This document shows positions 60,469 through 64,000 of a stretch of DNA of 64,000 nucleotides, piece by piece. A program made the translations under genes and the position numbers. The stretch's first letter is position 1, and each line of letters opens with the position of its first letter. The notes beneath the pieces are model-generated. The model did no database searches. It was given only the letters and a program-made list of their open reading frames with translations, and was not told the origin of the DNA. The stretch comes from Arcanobacterium pluranimalium (GTDB lineage: Bacteria > Actinomycetota > Actinomycetes > Actinomycetales > Actinomycetaceae): assembly GCF_016907845.1 (NCBI RefSeq), contig NZ_JAFBCS010000001.1:1612001-1676000 (forward strand), read 5' to 3'.

Positions 60469-61920
60469 TTACTCCCCTTCTGTCAAGAGTTCATCGGCGA
60501 TCTTCCAAACCCCCGAACCGTTCGAGCCCTTTAATAAGACTACGTCACCAGCGCGCAATTCTGAGCGAAGAAACTCTTGCGCAGAGTCAACAGTACTGAA
60601 TTGGCGCACGTTCACTCCACCCAATTCGGCTGCTTGCGCCAGCTTGGATGTGCCTTCTCCAATGCAAAATGCCACGTCAACCCCTAATTGAGCAAGATAT
60701 TCGCCAATGTGGCGGTGTTCGGTGTCAGATTCAGCACCCAACTCTAGCATTGTGCCAAGCACCGCAATTTTTCGCCTATTCGCACCCAAATCCGCTAATG
60801 CACGCAAACCCGCACGCATCGAATCCGGATTGGCATTATAAGAATCGTCAATCACCGTGATTTCGCCAATGCGGCGCACATCCATACGGTGTGGGCTCGC
60901 CGCATTAGCCTGCTGTAGCACTTGAGCAATATGCTCGATCGGCACGTTGAGCAGGTGGGCAACTGCTCCGGCAGCTAACGCATTATTAACATGATGCAAG
61001 CCAGCAAGTGCCATCCGTACGCGCTCCTGCTGCTCACCAATATGAAGCACGAACTGGGCGTGGCCCTCGCAATTAGTAATATCCGAAGCGTAGACCAGCA
61101 CGTCAGCCTTGGAATTCGTGATGGTCTTTGCCCCGGTGGCAGAAAAGAACGTAACGGGCACCGAACTCAATTCTTCCATCGCGACGACGCGACCGTCGTC
61201 GGCATTCAAAACGACTTGGCCATCTGCCTGCGTACCAGTCACTAGCTCTGACTTTGCCCGCGCCACATTCTCAATTCCACCAAACTCGCCCAAATGCGCC
61301 CGTGCCACGGCCAATACAGCCGAAATATCAGGAGAAGCAATTGATGTTAAATACTCGATGTTGCCAATATGATCTGCGCCCATTTCCAAAACGAGAGTCG
61401 CAGTTTGTTTATCAGCACGAAGTACTGTCAGTGGCACGCCAATCTCGTTATTGAAAGAATTGGGTGGTGCCACAATTGCACCGCGATATGCCAGCATCTG
61501 GGCAAGCAGGTCTTTAGTGGTTGTCTTTCCCACTGAGCCAGTAATACCAACCACTTTCAAGTCCGGGTTTCCGTTGTGGCGCAACTGCCGCAGCGATTCG
61601 CGCGCCAACATTCCCAAGGCTTTCACTACATCGTTGACGCATATTAACCGCTCAGGAGCTACTCCTGCGGCAAGCGCCGTATCCGGATCATCCGAAAGCA
61701 CCGCCACTGCCCCACGATTTAACGCATCTGCACCAAAACTGTTGCCATTCGAACGCTCACCTTTGATAGCAACGAATAATTCGCCACCTACAACTGCCCG
61801 ATTATCAGTAACTACAGCTGTAATAGCGGCGTCCTTAATATCGGATATATTGGGCGCGAGCGAATCAAGCAGTGTCCCTTCGCATGCGTGCAAGACTTTC
61901 TCAAACGTGGCATCAAACAT
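60469..61920 (-). CDS. murF: UDP-MurNAc-tripeptide--D-alanyl-D-alanine ligase
   Basis: This 483-residue ligase adds D-Ala-D-Ala to complete the pentapeptide. Motifs: SDIKDAAITAVVTDNRAVVGGELFVAI near the start (substrate domain), P-loop TGSVGKTTTKDLL near residue 127, NSFNNEIGVPLTVLRA near 155 and DDSYNANPDSMRAGL near 350. ATG 61920 lies seven bases after the murE stop; the frame is open 20 codons earlier but within murE. Confidence 0.95.
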   Translation of the reverse strand: MFDATFEKVLHACEGTLLDSLAPNISDIKDAAITAVVTDNRAVVGGELFVAIKGERSNGNSFGADALNRGAVAVLSDDPDTALAAGVAPERLICVNDVVKALGMLARESLRQLRHNGNPDLKVVGITGSVGKTTTKDLLAQMLAYRGAIVAPPNSFNNEIGVPLTVLRADKQTATLVLEMGADHIGNIEYLTSIASPDISAVLAVARAHLGEFGGIENVARAKSELVTGTQADGQVVLNADDGRVVAMEELSSVPVTFFSATGAKTITNSKADVLVYASDITNCEGHAQFVLHIGEQQERVRMALAGLHHVNNALAAGAVAHLLNVPIEHIAQVLQQANAASPHRMDVRRIGEITVIDDSYNANPDSMRAGLRALADLGANRRKIAVLGTMLELGAESDTEHRHIGEYLAQLGVDVAFCIGEGTSKLAQAAELGGVNVRQFSTVDSAQEFLRSELRAGDVVLLKGSNGSGVWKIADELLTEGE

Positions 61921-61927
61921 CTGTCTA

Positions 61928-63661
61928 TCAGCGTTCCTTAACTGAATTCTTCTCCCGAGCTTCGAGCGCCTGCCGGGCAACTACCCGATCGTCAAGCTCG
62001 ATCATCACACCGTCGCAATCTTGCCACAATTCGTGCCCACGACCAGCGATGAAAATGGTATCAGCGCTTTGCGCCCGGGCGATCACGCTAGCAATTGCCT
62101 GTGAGCGGTCAGCGATTTCTTCGAAATCAGCGCCTGGTTTAATCCCAGCGATAATTTCCTCACGAATCTGAGCTGGATCCTCTGAATGTGGATCGTCATC
62201 GGTGATCACCGTAAAATCTGCCAGCGCAGAGACGATCTCACCCATAAGCGGGCGCTTCGCTCTGTCGCGGTCTCCCGCAGAACCCGTGAGAACCACCAAC
62301 TTTCCCGCAGTAGTAGGGCGAAGAGTGCTGATCGCTTTGGCTAATGCATCTGGATTATGTGCAAAATCTACGATGACGCGCGGCTGGCTCGAAATAAGTT
62401 CCATCCGTCCTGGAACTCTCGGGAACAGCCCACCTTGTTCATACAGGACCTGCGAAATCTGCGCACAACTAATTCCCGAGTGGACGAGCATCGCGATTGC
62501 CAAGGCGGCGTTATACACATTGAACTCTCCGGGCATACCCAAATGAACAGAGATTTTCTCCCCTTGCGGTGAGTACAGATCGAAATATGAACCGTCCGCG
62601 TTCAAGGAGATATCCTCCACGTGCCAGCCAATTCTGCCATCAAGATCTGACTTCACAGCCAGCGCAACGCAGGACTCGGCTCGCTGACTTTGAGTTTCTT
62701 CATAGAGCCTGCGGCCAAATTCATCGTCTGTCGAGATCACGCAAAAACGCGAGTTCTGAGGTTCAAACAGTTCTTTTTTCGCTGCGTAATAATCCTCGAA
62801 CGTCTTGTGAAAATCAAGATGGTCTTGGGTGAGGTTTGTAAATCCAGCGACGTCAAAACAAATTGGCTTTGTGCGTTTTTGGGCGAGCGCGTGAGACGAC
62901 ACTTCCATAACCAAAGAGTCCATACCGCGTTCGCGCATATTCGCAAGCATCGATTGTAATTCGACTGCCTGCGGAGTCGTCATCGAAGCGGGAATCTCTT
63001 GGTCGCCTACTTTCACGACGACGGTGCCTACCAGTCCCACCGTATGCCCAAGTGCCGAGAGCAGAGAGTCGAGAATATAACTGGTGGTCGTCTTGCCATT
63101 CGTGCCCGTAATTCCATAAGAAACAGTGGCACTACTGGGGTTTCCAAACACGTGGGCAGCCAAAAGACCTTGTATATCAACGATATTCGCCACCACCAGC
63201 ACCGGGATCGTCACTGTGCCATGACTGTTGATGAGCTCCCAACCTGCGCGATCGGTAATTACGGCTACAGCCCCTACCGCCTGGGCATCAGTAGCAAATT
63301 TTGCTCCATGTACGCGCTCTCCTGGCACAGCGAGAAAGACGTCGCCACAGATAATGTCTTTACTGCCTATAGCTAGGCCGTGCACATCAATCTGGGCAAA
63401 TTCCGAGTCTGCCAGTAGTTCTTGTTTGTGGGTGACGCGCTGGGCATTTGCTGCTTGCTGCGATTGTGGCGCACGCGCTGCTTGCTGCGTGCGCTGTGCA
63501 TGTGGCGATTGCTGCGTTTGTGGCGCATGCGCCTCACTTATCACACGCTCTATTCCGAGCGGGCGAGCTTGAACATAAATTTCTTCAAGCATCTGCTGTT
63601 CGAGAAGAAAATCAACGATGCCAGCAAGAGTTTCTTGTGGACTTTCTACGGGTCGTATCAT
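61928..63661 (-). CDS. murE: UDP-MurNAc-tripeptide synthetase (probable L-lysine/ornithine type)
   Basis: This 577-residue ligase adds the third stem residue. Motifs: P-loop GITGTNGKTTTSYIL near residue 160, TTPQAVELQ near 205, VMEVSSHALAQKR near 227 and NLTQDHLDFH. Where diaminopimelate enzymes have DNPR, this one has DDPHSEDP near 480, suggesting a different diamino acid. Residues about 43-80 form a Gln/Ala/His-rich repeat linker before the substrate domain, an unusual extension. ATG 63661 overlaps the upstream PBP stop as TGATG. Confidence 0.93.
   Translation of the reverse strand: MIRPVESPQETLAGIVDFLLEQQMLEEIYVQARPLGIERVISEAHAPQTQQSPHAQRTQQAARAPQSQQAANAQRVTHKQELLADSEFAQIDVHGLAIGSKDIICGDVFLAVPGERVHGAKFATDAQAVGAVAVITDRAGWELINSHGTVTIPVLVVANIVDIQGLLAAHVFGNPSSATVSYGITGTNGKTTTSYILDSLLSALGHTVGLVGTVVVKVGDQEIPASMTTPQAVELQSMLANMRERGMDSLVMEVSSHALAQKRTKPICFDVAGFTNLTQDHLDFHKTFEDYYAAKKELFEPQNSRFCVISTDDEFGRRLYEETQSQRAESCVALAVKSDLDGRIGWHVEDISLNADGSYFDLYSPQGEKISVHLGMPGEFNVYNAALAIAMLVHSGISCAQISQVLYEQGGLFPRVPGRMELISSQPRVIVDFAHNPDALAKAISTLRPTTAGKLVVLTGSAGDRDRAKRPLMGEIVSALADFTVITDDDPHSEDPAQIREEIIAGIKPGADFEEIADRSQAIASVIARAQSADTIFIAGRGHELWQDCDGVMIELDDRVVARQALEAREKNSVKER
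63437..63535. repeat. In-frame repetitive linker of murE
   Basis: Imperfect repeats of GCTGCTTGCTGCG, TGTGGCGCA and GCGCTGTGCA-type words encode an AQQ/HAQ-rich low-complexity linker. The sequence is composed of a few short words in changing order, typical of slippage and unequal crossing over. Confidence 0.65.
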
Positions 63662-64000
63662 CACTTCCCCATTTCGGATTCGTACCACGGATACTTGTAC
63701 AAAGGCACGCTTGAAGGTGGAACTTTCATCTGTCGCATCGCAAATTCTCCAATATCGGCAAACACAGGAGCAGCGATAACACCACCAAATCCCGGCTCAT
63801 GCCCAGTGTAAATCACCACAGCCACCGCAATCTTCGGGTTTTCAGCCGGAATTAGACCGGTAAATGTGCCCACGAGAGCTGTAGTCTTGCCAGCTGAGTT
63901 GATAACTTGCGCGGTACCGGTCTTACCAGCAACATTGTAGCCAGCAACCGCTGCAAGCTGACCCGTTGAACCCTTTTGAGTCACGCCCTGCATCATTTTC
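63661..64000 (-). CDS. ftsI: Penicillin-binding protein FtsI/PBP2-type, C-terminal part (partial)
   Basis: The last 112 or so codons of a transpeptidase gene that runs off the right edge. Visible are [17 protein letters not shown], containing the KTGT active-site triad, then [20 protein letters not shown] and the terminal PWYESEMGK. Position directly upstream of murE identifies it as the class B PBP of division, FtsI. The stop overlaps the murE start (TGATG). The serine motif and N-terminal part lie outside the window. Confidence 0.9.
   Translation of the reverse strand, partial: KMMQGVTQKGSTGQLAAVAGYNVAGKTGTAQVINSAGKTTALVGTFTGLIPAENPKIAVAVVIYTGHEPGFGGVIAAPVFADIGEFAMRQMKVPPSSVPLYKYPWYESEMGK

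Noticed and set aside
1-64000. Prophage, insertion sequence or rRNA operon
   Set aside because: No transposase, integrase, phage structural gene or rRNA sequence was found anywhere in the window.

Overview
The window is a chromosomal segment of an actinobacterium with moderate GC content. The evidence is the division and wall cluster without ftsA (murE-murF-mraY-murD-ftsW-murG-murC-ftsQ-ftsZ-pgeF-sepF-yggT-divIVA), the homodimeric pyruvate dehydrogenase E1 (AceE) beside a DUF3052 gene, DUF3145, DUF6457, and start codons that lie six bases after TANNNT boxes without a ribosome binding site. MurE carries DDPH where diaminopimelate-adding enzymes carry DNPR, which fits a lysine- or ornithine-type wall. 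I infer a member of the Actinomycetaceae, perhaps near Arcanobacterium or Trueperella; the genus cannot be fixed from the sequence alone. No phage, insertion sequence, CRISPR array or rRNA was seen.

Layout. 1-1.8 kb: yaaA and a coiled-coil protein of the DUF164 family whose zinc ribbon has lost its cysteines. 1.8-11.6 kb: a compact eight-gene catabolic operon on the minus strand headed by a LacI regulator (dehydrogenase, CoA-transferase, thiolase, SMP-30 lactonase, MFS carrier, glycerate kinase, acyl-CoA ligase). It sits between DUF164 and nif3, which are normally neighbours in actinobacteria, so it looks inserted. The enzyme set suggests oxidation of a 2-deoxy-aldonate such as 2-deoxyribonate to acetyl-CoA plus glycerate. 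11.7-16 kb: nif3, a two-gene fluoride channel, an alanine/glycine carrier and tRNA-Val. 16-23 kb: aceE and a heterodimeric ABC exporter. 23-29 kb: small housekeeping genes, tRNA-Asn, tRNA-Met. 29-36 kb: a ferredoxin-type protein, tatB-tatA-tatC, dnaG, dgt, dus. 36-43 kb: yibE/F, glyS, and a zinc uptake operon with its Zur repressor. 43-49 kb: dnaE, rluD, lspA, divIVA. 49.6-64 kb: the cell division and peptidoglycan cluster, cut at the right edge inside a penicillin-binding protein gene.

The most unusual signals are the proposed deoxyaldonate operon, two related 62-bp near-palindromes placed about 50 bp beyond the terminators of two tRNA genes, a repeated leaderless promoter pattern (including two face-to-face promoters in a 49-bp gap), an acyl-carrier-like protein lacking the phosphopantetheine serine, and in-frame microsatellite-like insertions in MurE, FtsW and MurC.
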